A DNA stretch of 64,000 nucleotides from Tabrizicola_A aquatica (GCA_965194375.1 CBDAEL010000008.1), one strand, 5' to 3'. Counted from the stretch's first letter, positions 16,975 through 26,508 are shown. The notes: generated by a model from the letters alone, not told the origin. Program-made: numbers and translations.

Positions 16975-18006
16975 ATGCGGGCGCTGGCTATTTTGGGGGT
17001 CAAGAATGAGGGCGCGTTTCTGGTCCAGTGGCTGGCCCATCACCGCGCCGTGGGGTTCACCGATGTGCTGGTTTTTTCCAATGAGTGCAGTGATGGCACC
17101 GATGCCATGCTGGACCGGTTACAGGCGCTTGGCTGGCTCACCCATGTCCGCAACGATGGTCCGCATGAGGAAGGGCCGCAATGGGCCATGCTCAAGGCCG
17201 CGGACCGTCACCCTTTGAAGGGCGCCGCCGATTGGGTCCTCTTTTGCGATATTGATGAGTTTGTGAACATCCATGTCGGCAACCGCACCCTGCCCGACCT
17301 TTTCGCCGCCCTGCCGCAGGCCGACGCGATAGCCCTGACATGGCGGATGTTCGGCAATGCGGGTGTCGTCGGTTATGACGACCGCCCGGTGACCGAGACC
17401 TTCACCCGGGCGGCGCCCGAAACACTGGCTTGGCCATGGCGGGCCCAGCAGTTCAAGACGCTGTTTCGCGCCGCAGGCCCTTGGCGCAAGCTGGGCGTGC
17501 ATCGTCCTCGCAGTGCCGTGCCAGGCCAGGCCGCGCGCTGGTTTGACGGGTCGGGCCGCGAGGTGCCCGATCTGGCCGAGGGCACGCGCAGCTTTTCCGA
17601 CTATACAAGGCCCAATTACGCGCTGGTACAGTTGAACCATTACGCCTTGGGGGCGATGGAAAGCTATGTGGTCAAATGCGATCGGGGCCGGGCGAACCGT
17701 GCCGCGGCGGGGTTGGACATGGGCTATTGGGTTGAGCGCAACCTCAGCGAGGTGGAAGATCGCAGCATTCTTGCGCTGGACAGCTCGGCCCTGCGCGCGG
17801 AGTTGTTGGCCGACCCTGTGCTTGGCCCTTTGCATGCCGCCGCCGCTCAATGGCGCAAGGACCGTTTTGCGCAATTGATGCAAGAGGAGCCGTGGCGCGC
17901 GCTGTTTGGTCGGCTGTTGATGACCCCACCGTCGCGCGCGCTGACCCCGCAGATGGCTGCGGCCCTAACCGCCTATCAAAGGTCTGCGCCGCCCAAAGCG
18001 GGCTAA
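16975..18006 (+). CDS. Glycosyltransferase family 2-like protein
   Basis: A 343-residue GT-A-like glycosyltransferase. The N-terminal ILGVKNEGAFLVQWLAHH, then VFSNECSDGTD, and the DxD-type metal motif in LFCDIDEFVN (near residue 85) match the Glyco_tranf_2_4 group, which acts on cell-surface polysaccharides. The ATG at 16975 follows an AAAGGG ribosome site; a GTG at 16960 would add five residues. The donor and acceptor sugars are not known. Confidence 0.82.
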   Translation: MRALAILGVKNEGAFLVQWLAHHRAVGFTDVLVFSNECSDGTDAMLDRLQALGWLTHVRNDGPHEEGPQWAMLKAADRHPLKGAADWVLFCDIDEFVNIHVGNRTLPDLFAALPQADAIALTWRMFGNAGVVGYDDRPVTETFTRAAPETLAWPWRAQQFKTLFRAAGPWRKLGVHRPRSAVPGQAARWFDGSGREVPDLAEGTRSFSDYTRPNYALVQLNHYALGAMESYVVKCDRGRANRAAAGLDMGYWVERNLSEVEDRSILALDSSALRAELLADPVLGPLHAAAAQWRKDRFAQLMQEEPWRALFGRLLMTPPSRALTPQMAAALTAYQRSAPPKAG

Positions 18007-18176
18007 AGCCCCCAAATGAGCGAGATGCGAAACAATCGCGCGGGGTTGTTTTTGCCGACGCGACAATAGGCCTTGATCTTGCCTTGCTTCCAACGTTCCC
18101 GCGCAGGACACTGACGCGATATTCTTGAAAGCATTGCGGTCTGCCCTTTGCGGCGGGCAACGAAAGCAGGTTGGCG

Positions 18177-19118
18177 ATGACTGAGGTCGAAACTTCCAAC
18201 GACGCCCCTCCCGACACCGGGCGCGAGGCGGCACGCGCGGCGTTGCTGCAGCGGTTGGAGGATTTGACCGCCGATGAGGGGCATTTCGAGGCACTCGGCG
18301 CGCGTCATTGGGCGCTTTTTGAGGATGCGGGCACGACGTTGATCGTGACATTCGATCAGCTTGATACGATCGTGGCCAGCGAGGCGGGCATGCCTTGGGG
18401 TCACGCCTTTGCCCAAGACCGGGGTTGGTCGCATCTGTGCCTGATCGCCGAGGGTGAGACCCATTTCCGCGACACCGCAATTTATCGCCATTTCGACCGG
18501 CTGGTGGACGATGCCTTTTTCGAAGATTTCGACCGGGTGCTGTTTTATGGCCATGGCCACGGCGCCCATGCGGCCTGCGCCTATGCCGTCACGGCGCCCG
18601 GCGCGCAGGTCTTGGCTTTGAACCCACGCGCCAGCCTTGCAGGGCGCGACGTGGCTTGGGATCGGCGCAATCTGGCGGCGCGGCGGTTGGATTTCACCAG
18701 CCGTTATGGCTATGCGCCTGCGATGTTGGAAGGTGCAGGCAAGGTTGTGGTGATCCATGATTTAAGCCTGCGCGACGAGGCGATGCAGTCCGCCCTGTTC
18801 CGCGCGCCTTGGGTCACGCGGCTTTCGGCCCCCTTGATGGGGGAGCGGATTGAATGGGCGCTGCGCCATATGGGCGTCTTGCCGACCCTGATCGAGGCGG
18901 CGATGGAGGGGCGGCTGACCCCTGACCTTTTCGCGCGCGAATGGCGCAAGCGGCGGGCCTTCTCGCCCTATCTCAAAGCATTGTTGGACAAGGTGGAAAG
19001 TGCCAAACGGCGCAGCCTTGCGATTGCGATTTGCCGCTCGGTCACCCGGCGGTTGAAGGCCCCACATTTCGCGCGCCGCTTGGCCAAGCTGACGGGCGAG
19101 AAAGAGCCGCAGCGCTAG
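18177..19118 (+). CDS. Hypothetical protein, alpha/beta-hydrolase-like with altered nucleophile motif
   Basis: A 313-residue soluble protein of a kind often found beside glycosyltransferases in this bacterial group. The central VLFYGHGHGAHAACAYAV resembles a hydrolase nucleophile elbow (G-x-S-x-G), but Gly stands where Ser is expected. The following QVLALNPRASLAGRDVAWDRR suits the same fold. ATG at 18177 is preferred; a TTG six bases earlier is possible. Its stop TAG overlaps the opposing gene's stop within a shared CTAG. No firm function; some databases misname relatives as PAPS reductase. Confidence 0.7.
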   Translation: MTEVETSNDAPPDTGREAARAALLQRLEDLTADEGHFEALGARHWALFEDAGTTLIVTFDQLDTIVASEAGMPWGHAFAQDRGWSHLCLIAEGETHFRDTAIYRHFDRLVDDAFFEDFDRVLFYGHGHGAHAACAYAVTAPGAQVLALNPRASLAGRDVAWDRRNLAARRLDFTSRYGYAPAMLEGAGKVVVIHDLSLRDEAMQSALFRAPWVTRLSAPLMGERIEWALRHMGVLPTLIEAAMEGRLTPDLFAREWRKRRAFSPYLKALLDKVESAKRRSLAIAICRSVTRRLKAPHFARRLAKLTGEKEPQR

Positions 19119-19426
19119 GGCGTTTTGCGGGCGGCCTTGGTCAGGCGTTTGGCGTTGGCTTTGGTGCGCCGTCCGACCGGCCTCATCGCGGCCATGGCGA
19201 TGTCTGACAGGCTGCCCCCTGCGGCCCCAGTTCGGATCGCGGCATGGGTGGCTTGGGTGGCGGCGGTCAACTTTTCAGAGATCATCCGTTGGTTTTCCAC
19301 CTCCGCCATCGGCCAAAGCCCCGCCATACCAGACAGGCGCAGCGCAATGACCGTATGTGATTCGGTGAGGATCTGGCTGGCTTGCAGCACAATGCGCCAG
19401 TAGCCGTGTGGGGTCAGGGGCAACAT
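19115..19426 (-). CDS. Small helical protein, phasin-like, unknown function
   Basis: A 103-residue basic helical protein (MLPLTPHGYWRIVLQASQI...). The pattern YWRIVLQASQILTESHTV, ALRLSGMAGLW, ENQRMISEKL and a Lys/Arg-rich tail recurs in Rhodobacteraceae proteins labelled phasin-like or, misleadingly, antifreeze protein. ATG at 19426 has an AAAGG ribosome site seven bases upstream; ATG at 19450 would add eight residues. It is convergent with the preceding gene through the CTAG stop overlap. Confidence 0.65.
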   Translation of the reverse strand: MLPLTPHGYWRIVLQASQILTESHTVIALRLSGMAGLWPMAEVENQRMISEKLTAATQATHAAIRTGAAGGSLSDIAMAAMRPVGRRTKANAKRLTKAARKTP

Positions 19427-19550
19427 CGGGCAACCTTTCAAAAGACTCATGCCACCATGACGCAAATGCTGCGCCGCAGAAAGGGGAATTCCGCGGGACT
19501 TCGCGCACAAGGCTGGAAACCCAGACACCTTTGCGTTACGAGATTTCGCC

Positions 19551-20594
19551 ATGACCCAAACCCTCACGCTCCGTCGCCCCGATGACTGGCACCTGCATCT
19601 GCGCGACGGCGCGATGCTGCGGGCCGTTTTGCCCGAAACCACCCGGCATTTCGCCCGCGCGATCATCATGCCGAACCTTGTGCCACCGGTGGTGACCGGC
19701 GATCACGCGGCGGCCTACCGCGAGCGGATTCTTGCCGCCCTGCCCGAAGGTGCGGTGTTTGAGCCGTTGATGACGCTCTATCTGACCGAAACCACTGATC
19801 CCGCCGATGTGGCTGCCGCCCATGCCTCGGGCCTGATCAAGGCGGTCAAGCTGTACCCGGCGGGGGCCACCACCAACAGCCATGGCGGCGTGCGCGACAT
19901 TGCCCGCGTCATGCCGGTTTTGGAAAAGATGGCCGAGATCGGCCTGCCGCTCTGCACCCATGGCGAAGTGGTCGACCATGATGTCGACATCTTTGACCGC
20001 GAGGCGGTGTTCATCGACACCGTCCTTGACGGCCTGCGCCGTCGCCTGCCCGAGTTGCGCATCGTGATGGAACATATCACCACCGTCGAAGGCGCGGACT
20101 ATGCCCGCGCGGGCGGCCCCAATCTGGGGGCGACGATTACGACCCATCACCTGATCATCAACCGCAACCACATCCTCGTGGGCGGGATCAAGCCGCATTA
20201 CTATTGCCTGCCGGTGGCCAAGCGCGAACATCACCGCCTTGCCCTGCGCCGCGCCGCGACCGGGGGCGAGACGTGCTTTTTCCTTGGCACTGATTCCGCG
20301 CCGCATACCGACGCGCTGAAGGAACACTCCTGCGGCTGTGCAGGTTGTTTCACCGCCACCAACACCATGCCGCTTTTGGCGCATGTCTTTGAAGAAGAGG
20401 GCGCTTTGGACCGGTTGGAGGGCTTTGCCAGCCTTCACGGACCCGCCTTCTATCGCCTTCCAGTCAATGAGGGCCAGTTGCGGTTGGTCAAGCACGAGAT
20501 GCCGCAGGCTTTCCCGGACAAGATCATGACCGAGGTTGGTCCGGTCACTGTGTTCAATCCCGGTTTCCCCGTGCATTGGCACGTCGAAAACTGA
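19551..20594 (+). CDS. pyrC: Dihydroorotase
   Basis: A 347-residue class II dihydroorotase, which interconverts carbamoyl aspartate and dihydroorotate in pyrimidine synthesis. Zinc ligands H14 and H16 lie in DWHLHLRDG, the carboxylated lysine in IKAVKLYPAG, and later histidines in LCTHGEV and MEHITT; the catalytic Asp lies in GTDSAPHT. Length matches E. coli PyrC. It is followed by pyrE, 76 bases downstream, so the two late steps to OMP lie together. Confidence 0.96.
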   Translation: MTQTLTLRRPDDWHLHLRDGAMLRAVLPETTRHFARAIIMPNLVPPVVTGDHAAAYRERILAALPEGAVFEPLMTLYLTETTDPADVAAAHASGLIKAVKLYPAGATTNSHGGVRDIARVMPVLEKMAEIGLPLCTHGEVVDHDVDIFDREAVFIDTVLDGLRRRLPELRIVMEHITTVEGADYARAGGPNLGATITTHHLIINRNHILVGGIKPHYYCLPVAKREHHRLALRRAATGGETCFFLGTDSAPHTDALKEHSCGCAGCFTATNTMPLLAHVFEEEGALDRLEGFASLHGPAFYRLPVNEGQLRLVKHEMPQAFPDKIMTEVGPVTVFNPGFPVHWHVEN

Positions 20595-20670
20595 CCCTGT
20601 TGTTTCGCTAAGACACCGCCCCTTCATTCGAGTTTGCACCGAAAACTCGCCACCCTGCCCGAGGCCCCAG

Positions 20671-21348
20671 ATGATCCCGACCTCCTTTCCGCCCGCCGAA
20701 GAAATCGCCCGCCTGACGGCGCGGGCGCTCTTGGAAATCAAGGCGGTGCATTTCAATGCCGAGACGCCCTTTACGCTGGCCTCGGGCCTGCCCTCGCCCA
20801 CCTATATCGATTGCCGCAAGCTGATCTCTTACCCGCGCATCCGATCGACCTTGATGGATTTTCTGACCATCACGATCATGCGCAACGCTGGCTTTGAGGC
20901 CTTTGACAACATCGCCGGTGGCGAGACGGCGGGCATCCCCTTTGCCGCCCTTGTGGCCGAACGTATGGCGCTGCCGATGACCTATGTGCGCAAGAAACCA
21001 AAAGGTTACGGCCGCAACGCCCGCATTGAAGGCGCGATGAGCGAGGGGCAGCGGGTGCTTTTGGTGGAAGACCTGACAACCGATGGCGGATCAAAGCTGT
21101 CCTTCGTCGATGCGATCCGCGAGACCGGAGCGAGTTGCGCCCATACGGCGGTGATTTTCTACTACGGCATCTTCCCCGAAACCACCCAGCGGCTGGCCGA
21201 TCACGGCGTGGCCTTGCACCATTTGTGCACTTGGTGGGACGTGCTGGCCGAGGCGCGCGCGCAAGGCGCCTTTGATGCCAAGACCTTGGCCGAGGTCGAA
21301 AGTTTCCTGCACGATCCCCGCGCGTGGCAGGCAGCCCGCGCCAAGTAA
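20671..21348 (+). CDS. pyrE: Orotate phosphoribosyltransferase
   Basis: A 225-residue type I phosphoribosyltransferase that makes OMP from orotate and PRPP. The PRPP loop reads VLLVEDLTTDGGSK, and the orotate-binding region FTLASGLPSPTYIDCRKL is near the N-terminus. The flexible loop RKKPKGYGRNARIEG is intact. ATG at 20671 is used because the family starts there; the longer frame overlaps pyrC without similarity. It is co-directional with pyrC. Confidence 0.95.
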   Translation: MIPTSFPPAEEIARLTARALLEIKAVHFNAETPFTLASGLPSPTYIDCRKLISYPRIRSTLMDFLTITIMRNAGFEAFDNIAGGETAGIPFAALVAERMALPMTYVRKKPKGYGRNARIEGAMSEGQRVLLVEDLTTDGGSKLSFVDAIRETGASCAHTAVIFYYGIFPETTQRLADHGVALHHLCTWWDVLAEARAQGAFDAKTLAEVESFLHDPRAWQAARAK

Positions 21349-21663
21349 GGTCGGCGCGTCACAAGGGGGCTTCGCGCCCCCTGCGCGGGATTGTGCCAAT
21401 CCCGCTTCCCCCGCGGAGTATTTCGAAAGGCGCAAATCCAGAGCCTGCGAAATCAGCTGGGGATCAGGCTGTGGATGGATTGGGGACAAGTCTGGGCCCG
21501 GGCGCGCCGGGCCTTGAAGCTTTGCAACATGGCCGCAAGATGTGGTAGTGTGAGGCGTGGGCACCACCAGCCGATTGCGGCTGAGGTGGAGTTATCCCCA
21601 GACATTCCCAGATTGCCCGGTCTGGCGCGGATGGGCTAACAGGGTCCGGTCAAGAGGATCATC
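21349..21663. other. Intergenic region between pyrE and dnaB
   Basis: 315 bases without a supported gene. It holds repeat copy 4 (21364-21437), a hairpin at 21564-21589 (CCACC-AGCCG, loop ATTG, CGGCT, two-base bulge, GGTGG) and a TTATCCCCA at 21592-21600, one base off the DnaA box TTATCCACA. The dnaB promoter must lie here, but I cannot pick a convincing -35/-10 pair. Confidence 0.7.
21364..21437 (+). repeat. Intergenic hairpin repeat, copy 4 (two hairpins)
   Basis: Two perfect hairpins in tandem: AGGGGGC, TTCGC, GCCCCCT; then GCGGGATT, GTGCC, AATCCCGC. The tail GCGGAGTATTTCGAAAGG, then CGCAAAT, is nearly the same as in copy 1. The first hairpin may also end pyrE transcription. Confidence 0.75.
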
Positions 21664-23160
21664 ATGAACGAAGTCGCCCGCCTGCCGATTGCCGCTGCCC
21701 CGAGCGCCGAACCCGATGCTCTGCCCCACAACATCGAAGCCGAACAGCAGCTTTTGGGCGCGATCCTGACCAACAATGATGTCTTTGACCGCATCACGAC
21801 TTTGGTGAAGGCCGAGCATTTCTTTGACCCCGTGCATCAGCGCATCTTTGAAAAGGCCTCGGCGCGCATCCAAAAGAACGCGCTGGCCAGCCCCGTGACC
21901 TTGAAGCCGTTTTTTGAGGATGACGAGGGCCTGAAAGAGCTGGGCGGGCCGTCCTATCTGGTGCGTCTGGCCGGGGCCGCCATCAGCGCCTTTGCCGCGC
22001 GCGATTACGCGCAGATGATCTATGACCTTGCGGTGCGGCGTGAGCTGATTGCGCTGGGGCGTGAGATTTCAGCGAAGGCGGCCAAGGTTGACCTTGCCTC
22101 CGAGCCGCGCGAGCAGATCACCGAGGCCGAGCAGCAGCTTTACAAGCTGGGCGAACAGGGCGTGGCCGAGCGGGGGTTTCAGTCCTTTCTGAAGGCCGCG
22201 GTTGAGGCTGTGAACATCGCCAATGCCGCTTATCAGCGCGGCGGGGGTCTGTCGGGCATCTCAACCGGGCTGATTGATCTGGACAAGAAGCTCGGCGGCT
22301 TGCACCCGTCTGACCTTTTGATCCTTGCGGGCCGTCCGTCGATGGGCAAAACCTCGCTTGCCACCAACATCGCCTTCAACATCGCCAAGGCCTACAAGCG
22401 GGGCCGGATGCATGATGGCAACGAAGGCGCGGTGGAAGGCGGGGTCGTCGGGTTCTTTTCCTTGGAAATGAGCGCGGAGCAATTGGCCGCGCGTATTTTG
22501 TCAGAAGCTTCGGAAGTGCCGTCGGAACAAATCCGCCGGGGGGACATGACCGAGGGCGAATTCCGCCGCTTTGTCGATGCCGCCAAGGCGCTGGAAAGCT
22601 GCCCCTTGTACATTGACGATACCCCTGCCCTGCCCATCAGCCAAGTCGCCGCCCGCGCGCGGCGGTTGAAGCGCACCCATGGGCTGGATGTCTTGATGAT
22701 CGACTATTTGCAGCTTTTGAAAGGCTCATCGTCGAAGGGGGACAACCGGGTGCAGGAAGTGTCCGAGATCACCCAAGGCCTGAAGGCGATTGCCAAGGAA
22801 CTGAACATCCCCGTCATCGCCCTATCACAGCTGTCGCGTCAGGTCGAAAGCCGCGAGGACAAGCGCCCGCAGCTGTCAGACCTGCGCGAATCCGGGTCCA
22901 TCGAGCAGGACGCCGACGTTGTGATGTTCGTCTATCGGGACGAATACTACAAAGAACGCGAAAAGCCGGGCGATCATGAGCTGGAGAAAATGGCCGCTTG
23001 GCAGGTGATCATGGAACAGGTGCATGGTAAGGCCGAGGTGATCATCGGCAAACAGCGCCATGGGCCGATCGGGTCGGTTGAACTGTCGTTCGAGGGTCGG
23101 TTCACGCGCTTTGGCAATCTGGTGCAAAGCTATCAGGCCAACCGCGACGTTGGGTTCTGA
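21664..23160 (+). CDS. dnaB: Replicative DNA helicase
   Basis: A 498-residue hexameric helicase that unwinds DNA at the replication fork. The N-terminal DnaB domain begins PHNIEAEQQLLGAIL. The RecA-like C-terminal domain has Walker A GRPSMGKT at 223-230, Walker B VLMIDYLQLL, DLRESGSIEQDADVV and the late KQRHGPIG. A short insert (KRGRMHDGNEGAVEGG) after Walker A is typical of alphaproteobacterial DnaB. No intein. The single-gene unit follows a 315-base intergenic region. Confidence 0.96.
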   Translation: MNEVARLPIAAAPSAEPDALPHNIEAEQQLLGAILTNNDVFDRITTLVKAEHFFDPVHQRIFEKASARIQKNALASPVTLKPFFEDDEGLKELGGPSYLVRLAGAAISAFAARDYAQMIYDLAVRRELIALGREISAKAAKVDLASEPREQITEAEQQLYKLGEQGVAERGFQSFLKAAVEAVNIANAAYQRGGGLSGISTGLIDLDKKLGGLHPSDLLILAGRPSMGKTSLATNIAFNIAKAYKRGRMHDGNEGAVEGGVVGFFSLEMSAEQLAARILSEASEVPSEQIRRGDMTEGEFRRFVDAAKALESCPLYIDDTPALPISQVAARARRLKRTHGLDVLMIDYLQLLKGSSSKGDNRVQEVSEITQGLKAIAKELNIPVIALSQLSRQVESREDKRPQLSDLRESGSIEQDADVVMFVYRDEYYKEREKPGDHELEKMAAWQVIMEQVHGKAEVIIGKQRHGPIGSVELSFEGRFTRFGNLVQSYQANRDVGF

Positions 23161-23289
23161 GGCGGCGGGGTTCGCGTCACGCCTGCCTATGGGCCATTGA
23201 TCGCGCTTCAGCCAGCCCACGCCATTTTCCGAAACCCTTGCTGCATTTGATGTCAAAGGGCTATCCTTGCGGCAAAAGGGAACCCCGTC

Positions 23290-24429
23290 ATGACGCCGCA
23301 CGCCCATCCAAACCCTGACCTCTTGGTGGGTGAGGACCACCGCCCCCGTTGGAATTCAGCACCATTCCGGCGGCAGGGGTTTCACAACCTGCATCTTTTG
23401 ACCCGCTATGCCCAAAGCTATCGCGCCGCGCAGGTCATGGATTTGCGCCCATCCAGCGAAATCTCGATCGCGATGCGGGATGATGTTCGGCGGCTGGCCA
23501 GTCTGCCTTGGTTTTCGGCGATGGCCGTGATTGAGGGCAACCGGGTTTTGTATGAACGCTATGCCCCGGATTTCGGCCCCGACCGCCCGCATTCGATCAT
23601 GTCGATTTCTAAGATGTCGGCCAATCTGCTCATTGGGCGGCTGTGGGAAGACGGCAAACTTGATCTGGCAGAGACGATTGGCGCGATCTTGCCATGGATT
23701 GGGCCGGGCTACTTTGGCGCAAGCCTGCAAGACGTTTTGAACATGAACGTCCAGAACGACTATGACGAAGACTATGCCAATGCCGAGGCTTCGGTCTTTC
23801 AGCATGAGGCCGCAACCGGCATGCGCCTGCCCATAGGGGCAGAACCGACAAACCGGTCTTTCCTTGCGGGCATCAATCTGGCCGTGGGCGCGCGCGACAA
23901 CCGGAATGACACCGGCAGCTATCTGTACAAAAGCGCCAATACCGATGTCTTGGCCTTTGTGGCCGAGGCACGGGGGGGGCGGCCGATGGGGCAGTGGATG
24001 GCCGATCTGGCCGATGCCGCCGGTCTTGAAGGCGCGCTGCACATTGCGACGGATCGGCAGGGATTTCCTTTGCTGAACGGCGGCATCTGCCTGACTGCGC
24101 GGGATCTGTGCCGCTATGGCGCTGTGCTTGCCCGACGGGGTCAGGGCATAGATGGCCGACCCTTTGGTTCGGCCCCCTTCCTGCAGCAAACCCAAGCCGG
24201 CGGCATCCCGATGGCCGCCCCGCGCCAGCATCTGCGCTATTCGAACCAGACGAACACCAATGGCGTTTGGTTTGGGCATGGCGGCTATGGCGGGCAGTAT
24301 CTGGTGGCCAATCCCGAAACCGGCCGGGTCGCCGCGTTCCTGTCGGTGCTGGATGACGAGAACGGATATGAGTCTGGCTACTACCCCCCGATCATTTCCA
24401 TGCTGTCCGAGATCTGCGCCACACGTTAG
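23290..24429 (+). CDS. Serine hydrolase of the beta-lactamase (class C/EstB) family
   Basis: A 379-residue protein with the SxxK motif S105-I-S-K108 (in HSIMSISKMSANLLIG), a likely Tyr motif in the middle and GHGGYGGQY toward the C-terminus in place of the KTG triad. No signal peptide is visible, so it is probably cytoplasmic and more likely an esterase, peptidase or amide hydrolase (NylB/EstB-like) than a resistance enzyme. It heads the catabolic-looking block but is separated from it by 229 bases. Confidence 0.82.
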   Translation: MTPHAHPNPDLLVGEDHRPRWNSAPFRRQGFHNLHLLTRYAQSYRAAQVMDLRPSSEISIAMRDDVRRLASLPWFSAMAVIEGNRVLYERYAPDFGPDRPHSIMSISKMSANLLIGRLWEDGKLDLAETIGAILPWIGPGYFGASLQDVLNMNVQNDYDEDYANAEASVFQHEAATGMRLPIGAEPTNRSFLAGINLAVGARDNRNDTGSYLYKSANTDVLAFVAEARGGRPMGQWMADLADAAGLEGALHIATDRQGFPLLNGGICLTARDLCRYGAVLARRGQGIDGRPFGSAPFLQQTQAGGIPMAAPRQHLRYSNQTNTNGVWFGHGGYGGQYLVANPETGRVAAFLSVLDDENGYESGYYPPIISMLSEICATR

Positions 24430-24658
24430 GGGCAGTCAGGCGGGCAGATAGCGTGCCGCCGAACGAACGTCTGGTGATGTGAGCTGCGGCTCTATGCCAA
24501 TGCGCGGCTTGGGCACCGCTTAGCCAAGCCAATTCATCGGGCTGGTCGGATTTTAAAGGTCTTCGTCGTTTGCTGGATAGACGGAGCCTTTGGGAAAACG
24601 GCTGACTGGTGCAACGTTGTTTACGCGACGACGCCTCTCTAGCCGCAAAGGCCGCTTC

Positions 24659-25657
24659 ATGCCGGTTCTGACTGTCCCTGCTGCGCGCGATCTGATCCGA
24701 TCCGCCTTGACCGGTAGCGGCCTTGCACCGCGCCACGCGCCCTATTTCACCGAGGCCATTCTGGACACCGAGCTTTCAGGGCTTGAGGGTCACGGGTTCT
24801 ATTGGCTTGACTACTATTGCCAGCACCTGCGCAGCGGCAAGGTCAAGGGAACAGTAGACCCCGAGGTCACCGCCTTTTCAGCGAGCAGTTTCCGCGTCGA
24901 CGCGCGCCACGGCTTTGCCCATCCAGCGATTGAGGCGGGCTTTGCCCAACTCATCCCAGCTGCCAAAGCCCAAGGGATTGCGGCGATGGGGGTTTTCAAC
25001 TCTTACAATGCCGCGACACTTGGGTTTCACACCGGCACCTTGGCGCGGGCGGGTCTTTTGGCGATTGGGGCCACGAATGCGGTGCCGACGGTTGCGCCTG
25101 TGGGCGGGCATCGCCCGATCATTGGCACCAACCCAATTTCTTATGCCGTGCCTGCACCTCAGGGCGAGATTGCGTTCTTGGTCGATCAATCGGCCACGGC
25201 CGTGGCATGGACAGCCGTCAAGCGCGCCGCAGATCAAGGGCAGGCCATTCCCTTGGGCTGGGCTTTGGACGCCACGGGCGCCCCAACCACCGACGCCGAG
25301 GCAGGGCTGGCCGGCTCTATGGCTCCAGCGGGCGGGGTGAAGGGGTTCTCCATCGGCCTTCTGGTCGAAGTCCTGTGTGCCGCGCTTGCCGGGGGCAGGC
25401 TTGGGCTGCAGCAAGGCTCGTTCACCGACAATGACGGCCAGCCCATCGACAATGGCCAGTTCTTCATTGCCATCGACCCGCAGGGGTTTTCTGGCGGTGG
25501 GTTCGACGCCACCATTCAGCAGTTGATGACCTCGATCACCGAACAAGAGGGCGCGCGATTGCCCAATGCCCGGCGCGACGCAAACAAGCGGCGTTTGGCG
25601 GTTGAGGGGTTGGAGATTGAGGCAGGGCTCTTGGCCCGGTTGCAGGCCTTCGCATGA
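24659..25657 (+). CDS. Ldh-family NAD(P)-dependent oxidoreductase (malate/L-lactate dehydrogenase type)
   Basis: A 332-residue member of the LDH2/MDH2 family, unrelated to classic lactate dehydrogenase. Typical blocks are HGFYWLDYYCQHLRSG, the catalytic-histidine-like ARHGFAHPAIEAGF, GTNPISYAVP and GGVKGFSIGLLVEVL. Relatives reduce 2-oxo acids or imines (ureidoglycolate, diketogulonate, piperideine carboxylate). ATG at 24659 is used. It overlaps the next gene by four bases (ATGA), so the dehydrogenase, kinase-like protein and isomerase form one operon. Confidence 0.88.
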   Translation: MPVLTVPAARDLIRSALTGSGLAPRHAPYFTEAILDTELSGLEGHGFYWLDYYCQHLRSGKVKGTVDPEVTAFSASSFRVDARHGFAHPAIEAGFAQLIPAAKAQGIAAMGVFNSYNAATLGFHTGTLARAGLLAIGATNAVPTVAPVGGHRPIIGTNPISYAVPAPQGEIAFLVDQSATAVAWTAVKRAADQGQAIPLGWALDATGAPTTDAEAGLAGSMAPAGGVKGFSIGLLVEVLCAALAGGRLGLQQGSFTDNDGQPIDNGQFFIAIDPQGFSGGGFDATIQQLMTSITEQEGARLPNARRDANKRRLAVEGLEIEAGLLARLQAFA

Positions 25658-26508
25658 CCAACAGTTCCATAGAGACCCTGTTGCAAGAGGCCGGGCATTG
25701 GCAGGGCCCGGTCACGCTTCGCCCGCTTAAAGGCGGGTATCTGAACGAGGTGATCTTGGTCCAAACCGGGGCGGCAAAGCTGGTGCTAAAGCGCTTTGCG
25801 CCTGAGACCACGGGAACCCTGTTTCCCAACCGCCCCGAAGATGAGGCGCGCGCCCTAAAGCGGCTGGAGGGGCTAGATGTCGCGCCGCGCCTTTTGGGGT
25901 TCTGGGCCGATGCCTCGATGATGATCTACGAGTACGTCGAGGGCAGCCCTTGGCAGTCGGGCACAGCCGATGTTGCGCGGCTTTTGCTGCGCAAAGAGGC
26001 CGCAGACCCCGACGGGTTTCGTCACGTGCCGCTGAGCCCGGCCGATATCATGGCCGAGGGCGACGTGCTTTTTGCGCGTTGCAACGCGCCACCTCCGCCG
26101 CGACCCGCCCCGCGCGATCTGGCGCCCCCCGCGCGGCTGTCCTTGATCCATACCGATCTTGGACCGGGCAATCTGATTGGCCACGGCACAGGTTTGCGGA
26201 TCATTGACTGGCAATGCCCCGCGGCTGGGGACTTGGCCGAGGATATCTACAGCTTTCTTTCGCCCGCCTTCCAAATCTTAAGCGAACACGCGGAGCTGAC
26301 CCTGTCCCAACAGGACGCGTTCTGGCACGCCCTTGCCCGCCCCGACCTGAAGGCCCGCTATCTCGCCCTGCGCCCGTTCTATGCGTGGCGTATGGCGGCC
26401 TACTGCCTGTGGCGCGCCGAAACCCGGCCCGAGGCCGAGGTTCGAGACCGCTATAAGGTGGCCTATGCCGCCGAACTCACAGAACTGGATGCACAGGATG
26501 CAGGTTGA
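25654..26508 (+). CDS. Phosphotransferase, aminoglycoside/choline kinase-like (APH family)
   Basis: A 284-residue protein-kinase-fold phosphotransferase. Brenner's motif is HTDLGPGNLIG (catalytic Asp), followed by the metal-binding IIDWQCPAAGD; the ATP lysine is in KLVLKRF. Such enzymes phosphorylate small alcohols or sugars. In an operon with a dehydrogenase and a sugar-phosphate-type isomerase, a catabolic kinase is more plausible than antibiotic resistance. ATGA overlap upstream and an 11-base overlap downstream. Confidence 0.85.
   Translation: MTNSSIETLLQEAGHWQGPVTLRPLKGGYLNEVILVQTGAAKLVLKRFAPETTGTLFPNRPEDEARALKRLEGLDVAPRLLGFWADASMMIYEYVEGSPWQSGTADVARLLLRKEAADPDGFRHVPLSPADIMAEGDVLFARCNAPPPPRPAPRDLAPPARLSLIHTDLGPGNLIGHGTGLRIIDWQCPAAGDLAEDIYSFLSPAFQILSEHAELTLSQQDAFWHALARPDLKARYLALRPFYAWRMAAYCLWRAETRPEAEVRDRYKVAYAAELTELDAQDAG

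Noticed and set aside
23290..24429. Beta-lactam resistance gene
   Set aside because: SxxK is present, but no signal peptide or KTG motif is visible; an esterase- or NylB-like role is more likely.
25654..26508. Antibiotic resistance by aminoglycoside phosphotransferase
   Set aside because: The APH fold is shared by many metabolic kinases, and the gene is coupled to a dehydrogenase and an isomerase.
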